DNA of 12,008 nt. Origin: Ignavibacteria bacterium. GTDB taxonomy: Bacteria; Bacteroidota; Ignavibacteria; Ignavibacteriales; Melioribacteraceae. The position numbers and the translations under genes were made by a program. The number at the start of each line of letters is the position of its first letter. The stretch's first letter is position 1. Shown here in pieces: positions 1 through 6,759 of this stretch. The notes under the pieces are model-generated. The model was not told the origin of the DNA. It ran no database searches and saw nothing but the letters and a program-made list of their open reading frames with translations. The DNA lies in the NCBI GenBank assembly GCA_027347805.1, contig DAIEQP010000416.1, forward strand, positions 1 through 12,008, written 5' to 3'.

Positions 1-12
1 AATGTGTGAATT

Positions 13-1698
13 ATGAAATTAAGTAAATCATTTATACCAACACTGAAGGAAGTTCCTTCTGAAGCAGTTATTCCAAGCCATATTTTAATGATACGCGCCG
101 GACTGGTAAGACAATTGTCTGCTGGAATCTATTCATGGCTGCCAATTGGCTACATAGTTCTAAGAAAAATTATGGACATCATACGCGAAGAAATGAATGC
201 CATTGGCGGGCAGGAATTTCATTTCCCTGGTTTGAACCCAAAAGAAATTTGGGAACAGACGGGACGCGTTGAAGCATTTGGCGACATCTTATTCCAGGTT
301 AAAAACCGTGATTATGTTTTGGCACCTACTCACGAAGAAATTGTTGCTTATCATGCAAAGGGTTCTATTGTTTCTTACAAAGATATGCCTCAGATATGGT
401 ATCAAATACAAACTAAATTCAGAAATGAACCAAGACCGCGCAGCGGAGTAATTCACGGAAGACAGTTTATTATGAAAGATGCGTACACACTCGATAAAGA
501 TTTTGCAGGACTTGATGTTGGCTACGCTTTACATGATAAAGCTTACCGTGCAATTTTTAACAGATGCGGATTAAAATATTTTGTTGTTGGTGCATCAAGC
601 GGCGCAATGGGCGGAAGCAAATCAGAAGAGTTCATGGTTAAGAGTGATGCCGGTGAAGATACTGTTGCTTATTGTTCGAGTTGTAATTATGCTGCAAATT
701 CTGAGGTTGCACAATCGGTAACCGAAACGGCAAAACATCATGATGAAAGCAAATCCGTTTATGAAATTTTTACACCGAATGTAAAATCAATCGATGAACT
801 TTGTGCTTTCTTAAATATTCATGAACATGAAACTGCAAAGTCGCGCGTTTATATGCATGAAGATAAACCCGTGCTTGTATTAATGCTCGGAAATGATGAG
901 GTAAATGAAACTAAATTGGGTTCTGTCCTCGGCGGGAATGTTCGCCCGTGTCATCCTGACGAATTAAAAGAAATTTCTGGCGCAGATGCCGGATCGATTG
1001 GACCAATTGGTTTTAAAGGAAGAATAATTGCTGACAACCTTTTGAAAAACGCAAACAACATGTTCAGCGGCGCAAACAAAAATGATTATCACATCGGCGG
1101 AATAGATTTAACAAGAGATGTATCTGCTTGTGAATATTTTGATTTACGTTCTGCAGAAAGCGGTGAAAAATGTATCCGCTGCGGTTCAACACTTGAAGTT
1201 TTTAAAGCAATCGAACTCGGACATATTTTCAAACTGGGAACCAAATATTCCGAAGCACTTGGCGTAATGTATCTTGATGAACAAGGCAAAGAAAAACCGG
1301 TTGTGATGGGAAGTTATGGAATTGGAGTAGAAAGAATTCTTGCCTGCTTCATTGAGCAGAATTATGATGAAAGGGGATTGATATGGAAAGAACCGCTTCA
1401 GCCATTTGATGTTCACTTAATTGGCTTGAACATGAAAAACGAATTAATTTCAAAGACAAGTGAAAAACTTTATCATGATCTTCAGGCTGATGGCTATGAA
1501 GTTTTATTTGATGACCGCAGCGATGTAAGTGCCGGTTTCAAATTTAACGACGCAGATTTATTAGGCATGCCTATTCAAATTATTGTTGGTGAAAAGAATT
1601 TGAAAGATGGCAATATTGAACTGAAGAATAGAAGGACCGGGGAAAAACGAATTGTTAAACTGGATAGTATTCTTGACGAACTGCAGAAACCTATATAA
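13..1698 (+). CDS. proS: Prolyl-tRNA synthetase, bacterial type with editing insertion
   Basis: Cytoplasmic class II aminoacyl-tRNA synthetase that charges tRNA(Pro) with proline. The 561 residues match the usual bacterial length of about 570. Visible landmarks: the N-terminal catalytic core; class II motif 2 around residues 136-157 (FRNEPRPRSG followed by HGRQF); a long insertion at roughly 215-405 between motifs 2 and 3, the position of the INS domain that hydrolyses Ala-tRNA(Pro) in bacterial ProRS; motif 3 at 433-443 (GSYGIGVERIL); and the C-terminal anticodon-binding domain from about 465, with DDRSDVSAGFKF at 500-511. Two CxxC pairs (C221/C224 and C387/C390) flank the insertion and could bind a metal. 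No Shine-Dalgarno is visible in the 12 bases before the ATG. TGA codons at 7-9 and 14-16 could end an upstream gene, but this cannot be decided here. The gene ends 12 bases before an intrinsic terminator. Identification is secure. Confidence 0.97.
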   Translation: MKLSKSFIPTLKEVPSEAVIPSHILMIRAGLVRQLSAGIYSWLPIGYIVLRKIMDIIREEMNAIGGQEFHFPGLNPKEIWEQTGRVEAFGDILFQVKNRDYVLAPTHEEIVAYHAKGSIVSYKDMPQIWYQIQTKFRNEPRPRSGVIHGRQFIMKDAYTLDKDFAGLDVGYALHDKAYRAIFNRCGLKYFVVGASSGAMGGSKSEEFMVKSDAGEDTVAYCSSCNYAANSEVAQSVTETAKHHDESKSVYEIFTPNVKSIDELCAFLNIHEHETAKSRVYMHEDKPVLVLMLGNDEVNETKLGSVLGGNVRPCHPDELKEISGADAGSIGPIGFKGRIIADNLLKNANNMFSGANKNDYHIGGIDLTRDVSACEYFDLRSAESGEKCIRCGSTLEVFKAIELGHIFKLGTKYSEALGVMYLDEQGKEKPVVMGSYGIGVERILACFIEQNYDERGLIWKEPLQPFDVHLIGLNMKNELISKTSEKLYHDLQADGYEVLFDDRSDVSAGFKFNDADLLGMPIQIIVGEKNLKDGNIELKNRRTGEKRIVKLDSILDELQKPI

Positions 1699-1709
1699 TA
1701 AATAAATCT

Positions 1710-1736
1710 AACCCCGAACTTGTTTCGGGGTTTTTT
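1710..1736 (+). terminator. Intrinsic terminator of proS
   Basis: A perfect 9-bp stem (AACCCCGAA at 1710-1718 and TTCGGGGTT at 1724-1732) with a 5-base loop runs into a tract of six T (1731-1736). It starts 11 bases after the proS stop codon, so it should separate proS from the downstream operon. It ends only 26 bases before the next start codon, so readthrough may still supply the next genes; I found no convincing promoter in those 26 bases. Confidence 0.92.
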
Positions 1737-1762
1737 ATATTAGCAATAATTATTTCTCGCAC

Positions 1763-2440
1763 ATGAATTCCAGACTTTATATTGTCTCAACACCAATCGG
1801 TAATTATGAAGATATCACGCTTCGTGCTTTAAATATTCTTAAACAGGTCGACTTTATTATCTGCGAAGAATTTAAGGAAGCAAGAAGACTTCTATCCCAT
1901 TACAAAATTGAAAAGGAATTATTTTCAATTAATGAACACAACGAAGAAGAAGCCTCTCTTGATGTCTTAACACAAATCAAAAGCGGAAAATCTGCTGCTT
2001 TGATATCCGATTGCGGGACACCACTATTTTCAGATCCAGGAACCCGACTTGTACAATTATGCATCTCAAATAAAATTGATGTTGTTCCCATTCCCGGTGC
2101 AAGTTCAATTATGAGTGCTCTTGTGGGCGCAGGCTTTAAACTCGATAAATTTTATTTTGCGGGGTGGCTTTCACCCAAAAGTGATTTGAGAAAAAACGAG
2201 TTAACCAGGTTAAAAAGCCTAAAAGAAATTATCGTTTTGATGGAAACACCTTACCGACTAAAATCTATTCTTACCGATATTTCAAAAGTGTTCAACGCTT
2301 CAACTCAAATAGTTGTTGCGTTTGATCTTACTTTACCAGCTGAAAAATTTTACAGGGGAACAGTTCAGGAAATTCTAAAAATTGTTATCGATAAAAATCT
2401 CAAAGGTGAATTTGTTCTAATTATCAATAATAAAAAGTAG
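1763..2440 (+). CDS. rsmI: RsmI-like 16S rRNA (cytidine-2'-O)-methyltransferase, short form
   Basis: A SAM-dependent tetrapyrrole-methylase-fold protein of the RsmI family; the canonical enzyme 2'-O-methylates C1402 in the 16S rRNA decoding site. Family signatures: LYIVSTPIGN at 5-14, DITLRALN at 17-24, NEHNEEE at 57-63, SDCGTPLFSDPGT at 82-94 (SAM-binding segment), PIPGASS at 109-115 and ETPYRL at 161-166. Two family motifs differ from the E. coli enzyme as I recall it: the EDTR-type motif reads EEFKE (35-39), and the RELTK-type segment reads FDLTLPAEKFYRG (187-199). The protein ends at residue 225, just after GEFVLII, so the roughly 50-residue C-terminal helical domain of the ~280-residue enzyme is missing. 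No strong Shine-Dalgarno precedes the ATG. First gene of a three-gene run. Fold and family are sure; substrate is likely but not proven. Confidence 0.85.
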   Translation: MNSRLYIVSTPIGNYEDITLRALNILKQVDFIICEEFKEARRLLSHYKIEKELFSINEHNEEEASLDVLTQIKSGKSAALISDCGTPLFSDPGTRLVQLCISNKIDVVPIPGASSIMSALVGAGFKLDKFYFAGWLSPKSDLRKNELTRLKSLKEIIVLMETPYRLKSILTDISKVFNASTQIVVAFDLTLPAEKFYRGTVQEILKIVIDKNLKGEFVLIINNKK

Positions 2441-2450
2441 GAAAATTTTT

Positions 2451-3434
2451 ATGATAAAAGTTTTTCTAAAATTAATCATACTTGTCTTTTTGATGCCATC
2501 TTTCCTGATTGCACAATCCCCCATGACTAAATATGATTTCCTTGTAGCTAAAGATGGAAGCGGTAATTTTAAATCTGTTCAGCAGGCAATTAATTCCGTG
2601 CCCGATCTCAGGAAAAGCAAAACTGTAATTTTCATAAAAAATGGAACGTATAAAGAAAAATTAACTTTACCGCCAACAAAAACTAATGTTACGTTTATTG
2701 GGGAAAGTAAAGAAAAAACAATTTTAACATTTGACGACTTTGCACAAAAGAAAAATTTGTTTGAAGAAAACATCGGAACTTCCGGATCATCTTCTTTTTT
2801 TATTTATGGAGATGGTTTTACTGCAGAAAATATCACATTCGAAAATTCTTCCGGCCCGGTTGGTCAGGCAGTAGCTGTACGTATTGACGGCGACCAGGTT
2901 TCATTTAAAAACTGCCGATTCCTTGGATTCCAGGATACACTTTATCCGCATGGAGAAAAGAGCCGCCAATATTATCTAAATTGTTACATCGAAGGAACCG
3001 TTGATTTTATTTTTGGGTGGTCAACTGCGTTATTCGATAGCTGTACAATCTTTGGAAAACAAGGCGGTTATTTCACTGCTGCATCGACATTGCCTGAAAC
3101 TAAGTACGGATTTGTGTTTCTAAATTGCAAAATTACCGGCGACGCCCCAGCTGATTCATTTTATCTTGGAAGACCATGGCGCCCTTTTGCTAAAACTGTT
3201 TTTATCAACTGCTTTCTAGACAAACTTGTAAATGCTTCGGGATGGCATAACTGGAATAAACCGGAGGCAGAAAAAACATCTTATTATGCAGAATATAAAA
3301 ACTTTGGACCGGGTGCTAATCCGGATTCACGTGTAAATTGGTCGCATCAATTATCTGATGAAGAAGCTAAAGAATTTTCAATTGAAAAAATATTTGGCGA
3401 CTGGATTCCAAAAATTATAAACAAATGGAATTAA
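2451..3434 (+). CDS. Secreted pectinesterase (carbohydrate esterase family 8)
   Basis: Predicted exported pectin methylesterase, removing methyl groups from homogalacturonan and releasing methanol. Residues 1-22 look like a signal peptide (MIKVFLKLII, then a hydrophobic stretch ending in LIAQS). The mature part follows the right-handed parallel beta-helix pattern of CE8: GTYKEK at 65-70, QAVAVR at 139-144, QDTLY at 161-165, GTVDFIFG at 182-189 and YLGRPW at 238-243. By comparison with characterised enzymes the catalytic set is Q139, Q161, D162, D185 and R241, with W243 in the substrate groove; all are present, so it should be active. The 327 residues suit a single-domain enzyme. It begins 10 bases after the methyltransferase gene, with a weak AGGAAA upstream, and is followed 2 bases later by the DUF1569 gene. 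No transporter, lyase or SusCD pair sits nearby, so its link to pectin use is not shown by context. Confidence 0.93.
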   Translation: MIKVFLKLIILVFLMPSFLIAQSPMTKYDFLVAKDGSGNFKSVQQAINSVPDLRKSKTVIFIKNGTYKEKLTLPPTKTNVTFIGESKEKTILTFDDFAQKKNLFEENIGTSGSSSFFIYGDGFTAENITFENSSGPVGQAVAVRIDGDQVSFKNCRFLGFQDTLYPHGEKSRQYYLNCYIEGTVDFIFGWSTALFDSCTIFGKQGGYFTAASTLPETKYGFVFLNCKITGDAPADSFYLGRPWRPFAKTVFINCFLDKLVNASGWHNWNKPEAEKTSYYAEYKNFGPGANPDSRVNWSHQLSDEEAKEFSIEKIFGDWIPKIINKWN

Positions 3435-3436
3435 AG

Positions 3437-3886
3437 ATGAAAACATTATTTCAAAAGGAAACCATTAACGAAATTTTAACTCGAATTGAAAAATTAGCTC
3501 CTGAAACTCAGCATTCCTGGGGTAAGATGAACGTTAATCAAATGCTGGCTCACTGTACAGTTGGAATGAAAACAGCCAGCGGAGAATTATTTTTGAAATC
3601 AAATGCTTTTTTAAAACTAATCGGAAGTTTATTTAAATCGCAAACCACAAATGAAAAACCGTTTGGCAAAGGAAGTCCTACTCATCCCGGTTTTATTATT
3701 GGAGATACAAAAGGATTTGAAAAAGAAAAGCAATTATTAATAGACCAGATAAACAAATTTCATTCAGCCGGAGAATCTAAAGTAACATCAAATCCTCATG
3801 CATTCTTTGGGAAACTTACTCCAACACAATGGGGATCTTTAATGTATAAACATATCGATCATCACTTTAGACAATTTGGAGTGTGA
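3437..3886 (+). CDS. DUF1569 family protein (DinB-like four-helix fold)
   Basis: A small cytoplasmic protein of 149 residues resembling the DUF1569 family, which belongs to the DinB/YfiT-like metal-binding four-helix-bundle superfamily. Typical features are WGKMNVNQMLAHC at 28-40, THPGFIIGDTKGF at 82-94 and the C-terminal KHIDHHFRQFGV at 138-149. H39, H139 and H143 match the spacing of the His triad that binds a divalent metal in DinB proteins. The function is not established; relatives in this superfamily include thiol-dependent transferases. I chose the ATG at 3437 because MKTLFQKE is the usual family start and a GGA lies 7 bases before it. An in-frame ATG at 3425 would add four residues and overlap the pectinesterase stop. 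The 2-base gap to the pectinesterase gene indicates the same transcript. Confidence 0.85.
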   Translation: MKTLFQKETINEILTRIEKLAPETQHSWGKMNVNQMLAHCTVGMKTASGELFLKSNAFLKLIGSLFKSQTTNEKPFGKGSPTHPGFIIGDTKGFEKEKQLLIDQINKFHSAGESKVTSNPHAFFGKLTPTQWGSLMYKHIDHHFRQFGV

Positions 3887-3924
3887 AATATAGACTTGAA
3901 TAGCTGAATTATTTTTGATTAAGT

Positions 3925-3953
3925 TTGGTTTAAGGAAACTATACAAATAAAAT
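3925..3953 (+). promoter_or_regulatory. Candidate sigma70-type promoter for nfu
   Basis: In the 95-base gap before nfu, TTGGTT (3925-3930) and TAAAAT (3948-3953) are separated by 17 bases and lie about 30 bases before the start codon. Both boxes match the consensus reasonably, but in such AT-rich DNA the match could be chance. No terminator is visible between the DUF1569 gene and this site, so readthrough from the upstream operon may also reach nfu. Confidence 0.35.
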
Positions 3954-3969
3954 TTTTGTTTGGTAATAA

Positions 3970-3975
3970 AAGGAG
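3970..3975 (+). promoter_or_regulatory. Strong Shine-Dalgarno of nfu
   Basis: AAGGAG ends 6 bases before the ATG at 3982. It is one of the best ribosome binding sites in the window and fixes the nfu start. It contrasts with proS, rsmI and the propeller gene, which have no recognisable site. Confidence 0.8.
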
Positions 3976-3981
3976 TTTATA

Positions 3982-4527
3982 ATGTTACAAGTGCAAGATG
4001 TTGATTTGACACCGAATCCTCAGGCGTTAAAATTTATTCTGAATGAAAAATTATTAAATAGAGAAACGCGCAATTACAAAAATGCCTCTGAAGCTGAGAA
4101 CGATCCGCTGGCTAAAGGAATTTTTGCTATCAACGGAGTTGTTTCTGTTTTTTATATGGACAAGTTCATAACAATCGAAAAAGATCCCAAAGTTGCTTGG
4201 GGAATGATTCAAAAACCTTTTGTTGAATTCATAAAGAATTTTGATAAATCTGATTTACCAAAAGAAGCTGAAGCGGTAAAAGTATCTTCTGAAGAGGAGA
4301 CTGCGCTGCTGAAAAAAATTAATGAGATTTTAGATAACCGTGTTCGGCCAGCTTTAGCAGGAGACGGCGGAGGACTTGAAGTTATGGGACTTGAAGGATA
4401 TACTTTAAAGATCCGTTATCAGGGTGCATGCGGAAGCTGCCCAAGTTCAATTCGGGGAACATTGGTAGCAATTGAAAACCTGCTTCGCCGCGAAGTAAAC
4501 GAATCAATAATGGTAGAACCGGCTTAA
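3982..4527 (+). CDS. nfu: Nfu-type iron-sulfur cluster carrier (NifU-like)
   Basis: Scaffold/carrier protein that receives [4Fe-4S] clusters and passes them to apoproteins in the cytoplasm. Its 181 residues carry two domains: an N-terminal Nfu domain (about 5-90), with TPNPQALKFILN at 10-21 and KGIFAINGVVSVF at 45-57, and a NifU-like C-terminal domain (about 108-172), with VRPALAGDGGG at 121-131 and the cluster-binding CGSC at 150-153. Both cluster cysteines, C150 and C153, are present. A charged linker at 90-107 joins the domains. This two-domain layout is common in bacterial and mitochondrial Nfu proteins. The start is fixed by the upstream AAGGAG. The gene is probably transcribed alone or by readthrough from the operon before it and is closed by a hairpin terminator. 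No isc or suf gene is in view. Confidence 0.93.
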   Translation: MLQVQDVDLTPNPQALKFILNEKLLNRETRNYKNASEAENDPLAKGIFAINGVVSVFYMDKFITIEKDPKVAWGMIQKPFVEFIKNFDKSDLPKEAEAVKVSSEEETALLKKINEILDNRVRPALAGDGGGLEVMGLEGYTLKIRYQGACGSCPSSIRGTLVAIENLLRREVNESIMVEPA

Positions 4528-4554
4528 AAGATTTTTGAAATTGATTTAAAACAG

Positions 4555-4579
4555 AAAATCCCGCAATTGCGGGATTTTT
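4555..4579. terminator. Bidirectional intrinsic terminator between convergent genes
   Basis: A perfect 10-bp stem (AAAATCCCGC at 4555-4564 and GCGGGATTTT at 4569-4578) with loop AATT. On the plus strand it ends in TTTTT (4575-4579) 28 bases after the nfu stop. On the minus strand the same hairpin runs into TTTT, 21 bases after the stop of the 53-codon gene. The symmetric T tracts and the convergent genes fit a shared terminator. Confidence 0.9.
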
Positions 4580-4599
4580 CATTAACAGCAAACTTTTTA

Positions 4600-4761
4600 T
4601 TAGTTAATTGTATTTACTTTGCTGATATCGTCAAGCTTTACAAACTTTTCGTTGAATTTGTAACTACCGCTTGCAGTCTTTACTGTCTTAATCACCTTCA
4701 CGTTAACATGAGTTGATTTAACTTTCTTAGCTTTATCGCCAAAGGTCTGCGTTTTAGCCAT
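4600..4761 (-). CDS. Small basic protein, 53 aa, possibly DUF4295/bL38-like
   Basis: A 53-codon open frame on the minus strand, starting at 4761 and ending in TAA at 4600-4602. The protein begins MAKTQTFGDKAKK, continues with VNVKVIKTVK at 19-28 and SGSYKFNEKFVKLDD at 31-45, and ends in NTIN. It is strongly basic (12 Lys against 4 acidic residues), with no signal peptide or membrane segment. Evidence that it is real: a GAGG Shine-Dalgarno 6 bases before the ATG, a candidate promoter about 30 bases upstream, and a terminator 21 bases after the stop. The pattern of 'IK-VK, then G-Y-F-E' resembles the small DUF4295 proteins of Bacteroidota, which I recall being seen as ribosomal protein bL38 in a Flavobacterium ribosome. 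That resemblance is from memory and covers a short stretch, so the function is an inference; ribosome or RNA association would suit its charge. It may be cotranscribed with the propeller gene 71 bases upstream. Confidence 0.75.
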   Translation of the reverse strand: MAKTQTFGDKAKKVKSTHVNVKVIKTVKTASGSYKFNEKFVKLDDISKVNTIN

Positions 4762-4766
4762 TATAT

Positions 4767-4771
4767 ACCTC
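4767..4771 (-). promoter_or_regulatory. Shine-Dalgarno of the 53-codon gene
   Basis: On the minus strand GAGGT lies just before the start codon, with GAGG ending 6 bases from the ATG at 4761. It supports translation of this very short frame and fixes its start. Confidence 0.65.
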
Positions 4772-4786
4772 GATTAATTTTGCCGC

Positions 4787-4818
4787 CAAATCTATAAAAA
4801 TTCAGTTAAAAATGGAAA
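4787..4818 (-). promoter_or_regulatory. Candidate promoter of the 53-codon gene
   Basis: On the minus strand TTTCCA (4818-4813) and TATAGA (4796-4791) are 16 bases apart, about 30 bases before the start codon. The same spot contains TAGATTTG (4794-4787), which fits the TAnnTTTG -7 element of Bacteroidota, although no matching TTTG element is seen at the proper distance upstream. Either reading would give the small gene its own promoter. Confidence 0.35.
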
Positions 4819-4832
4819 TAGTCTTTAAAAAG

Positions 4833-6674
4833 TTACTGAAACCCGAATTCCGCTGCATTTTTGATCAAATTAAGCCCGTTTGGATACTGTCTATCAATCC
4901 ATAGCTGCATTAACCCAGTTCCTTCTCTTCCGCCATAATTCTTAAGCCATAAAGCTGCGCGTCCGTTCTCATCTGTTGCCAAAACCTTTGTAACCTGTCC
5001 TGGTTCAACGGCTGCCATCGGAATATAAAAACCTCTCAGTCCAAACCTTTTCCCCTCTTCATTTACATACGCTGGTGTTAATCCTTTCATTGCCTCGGTT
5101 AATTCACCGCCATAATCAATTCCGAAATACTTTGTCGCTTTTCGATAATCAAGCTCAACCAATTTTCCAGATTTGTCTTTTACATAAGCGACAGGATTCT
5201 CTCCCACTAAAATTAATCTGTTGTTTCCTTTAAGAAAATCTCTGAGGAGATCCGTTGATGCAGTTTCGGTAAATACTGTAGATGGAAAATCATTTTTAGC
5301 AAAAATTATTGATGAAGAATATTTATCTCTTAACCGATCTTCCATAAAATGTTTCAATTTTTGAGAGTCCAAAAGTTCATATCCTTCACTTACAAAATAG
5401 TCTCTAATTATTTCATCTGTTTTATTTGGAAACCAGTTGTAGCCAGTTGAAACTTCCCAGTAAACTCCCTTTTTTATTCTATGGTTTTTGAGATCAACAT
5501 TTGCAGATCCGGCAATCGCATAAAACATTCCATCATCAGATCCGAAGTATACAACTCCATCTTTAACAACCGATGATGCGTGTATACGGTCGCCTGTTTT
5601 AAAAGTCCACAATTCCTCTCCTGTGTCTGCATCAAGCGCAAAGAAATTGTTGCTATAATCTCCGCCATAAATTGTATTACCGGCAATTGCCATAGAAGAC
5701 CATACGGGTGTCTTAGTTTTAAAACGCCAATTTTCTGCCCCTGTTTTTATATCAAGAGAGTTAACAAAATGCCCGTCAGATGTCCCAACTATAACATTAT
5801 CCTGATATATTGCCGGGGTTGAAATTACCCATGACATTTTATGATCGTACTTCCAGTTTAATTTACCGGAATCTTTATCTACACAGTAAAGACATCCCTC
5901 ACGGCTTCCAACAAGAATATAATTCTTATAAACAGTTGGTGAGGAGATTAATGCGCTTCTATCAAAAAGAAAATCTTCAATACGGATCTTGTATCCATCA
6001 GTTTCAAAAATCCATTTGGGCTGATGAGTTTTCAGATTTATTGCATAAAGCTTTCCGGCAATATCACCGAAATAAACAATTCCATTTTCAACAGCGGGGG
6101 TTGAACGCACCCTCGAACCTGTAAAGTATTTCCATATTAGTTTTCCAGTTTGTGCATTTACTGAATAGAGGTTTCCGTCACCGCTGCCTATGTAAACAAT
6201 ATTATTGTCGATTGTTGGACTTGAGAGGTAATAATCGAATTCCCATTTATAGCTGAGTTCTTTCCCCAGGTTAAGTTTCCAAACTAATTTTCCATTAACG
6301 GAATTAAGGCAATAAAGGTTACCATCTTTGCTTGCAAAGTAAATTTTTTGCTTTGAAGCAGAAGGAGATGAAGTTACAGCACCGCCGGTTTTAAACTTCC
6401 AGATTTCTTTACCGGTTGTTTCATCAAGAGAGTAAAAAAAAGAATTGCCGCTTCCGAAATAAATTTTTCCTTGGTAACACGATGGGGTTGAACGTACCGG
6501 TCCTCCTGTTTCAAAAGAAAATTTTACATACGGATTTGAACGTACCGGATTAGTTTTAAAAATTCCGGAATGTGTTTTGTCAGCAAGAAAATTTACCTGT
6601 TCTGCTATTGATGATTGTGCTTTAACTACAATAAAACTAATCATCCCAACTAAAAATGCAAATTTATTTTTCAT
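4833..6674 (-). CDS. Exported PQQ-type beta-propeller protein with C-terminal domain
   Basis: Predicted periplasmic or surface protein of 613 residues. Residues 1-20 form a likely signal peptide (hydrophobic segment then VVKAQ). Residues 55-388 hold eight repeats of about 40-50 residues, each with an IVYFGSxDGxLY-like strand followed by TGKxxWxF; Trp marks occur near 92, 132, 181, 221, 274, 316 and 356, and the eighth repeat ends near 388 without one. This is the PQQ-repeat pattern of BamB and quinoprotein dehydrogenases, giving an eight-bladed propeller. The dehydrogenase cofactor and calcium residues are not recognisable, so a scaffold or binding role is more likely than an enzyme. Residues 389-613 are a separate domain: alternating strands and helices around SSIIFAKND (453-461) and NNRLILVGENP (484-494), then GLRGFYIPM (545-553), perhaps a glutamine-amidotransferase-like fold, which is a weak guess. 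No Shine-Dalgarno is visible. The gap to the ybaK-type gene upstream is 83 bases. Substrate and partner are unknown. Confidence 0.85.
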   Translation of the reverse strand: MKNKFAFLVGMISFIVVKAQSSIAEQVNFLADKTHSGIFKTNPVRSNPYVKFSFETGGPVRSTPSCYQGKIYFGSGNSFFYSLDETTGKEIWKFKTGGAVTSSPSASKQKIYFASKDGNLYCLNSVNGKLVWKLNLGKELSYKWEFDYYLSSPTIDNNIVYIGSGDGNLYSVNAQTGKLIWKYFTGSRVRSTPAVENGIVYFGDIAGKLYAINLKTHQPKWIFETDGYKIRIEDFLFDRSALISSPTVYKNYILVGSREGCLYCVDKDSGKLNWKYDHKMSWVISTPAIYQDNVIVGTSDGHFVNSLDIKTGAENWRFKTKTPVWSSMAIAGNTIYGGDYSNNFFALDADTGEELWTFKTGDRIHASSVVKDGVVYFGSDDGMFYAIAGSANVDLKNHRIKKGVYWEVSTGYNWFPNKTDEIIRDYFVSEGYELLDSQKLKHFMEDRLRDKYSSSIIFAKNDFPSTVFTETASTDLLRDFLKGNNRLILVGENPVAYVKDKSGKLVELDYRKATKYFGIDYGGELTEAMKGLTPAYVNEEGKRFGLRGFYIPMAAVEPGQVTKVLATDENGRAALWLKNYGGREGTGLMQLWIDRQYPNGLNLIKNAAEFGFQ

Positions 6675-6676
6675 TC

Positions 6677-6759
6677 AATTATCAATTTATTGTTATAGGA
6701 ATTAGACGAATTAATGAGGAGAATGACTGAAAATATTCTCAATAATTTTTTTGATAATT
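6677..6759. repeat. Nested inverted repeats in the intergenic gap
   Basis: AATTATCAA (6677-6685) and TTGATAATT (6751-6759) are exact 9-base inverted copies at the two ends of the gap between the deacylase and propeller genes. Inside them GAGAAT (6719-6724) and ATTCTC (6735-6740) form a 6-bp hairpin. The sequence is AT-rich, so chance pairing is likely. On the minus strand, the direction of the flanking genes, no T tract follows the hairpin. Confidence 0.3.

Noticed and set aside
5810..6124. A 104-codon plus-strand open frame inside the propeller gene
   Set aside because: It lies opposite a clearly real repeat protein, has low-complexity composition that mirrors the repeats, and has no recognisable family or ribosome binding site.
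4856..6512. The propeller repeats as DNA-level tandem repeats or a CRISPR-like array
   Set aside because: The repetition is at protein level, with divergent nucleotides and about 40-50-residue periods; it reflects beta-propeller blades.
6719..6751. Hairpin GAGAAT/ATTCTC followed by a T tract on the plus strand, as a terminator
   Set aside because: No plus-strand gene reads into it, the stem is only 6 bp with a 10-base loop, and on the minus strand no T tract follows.
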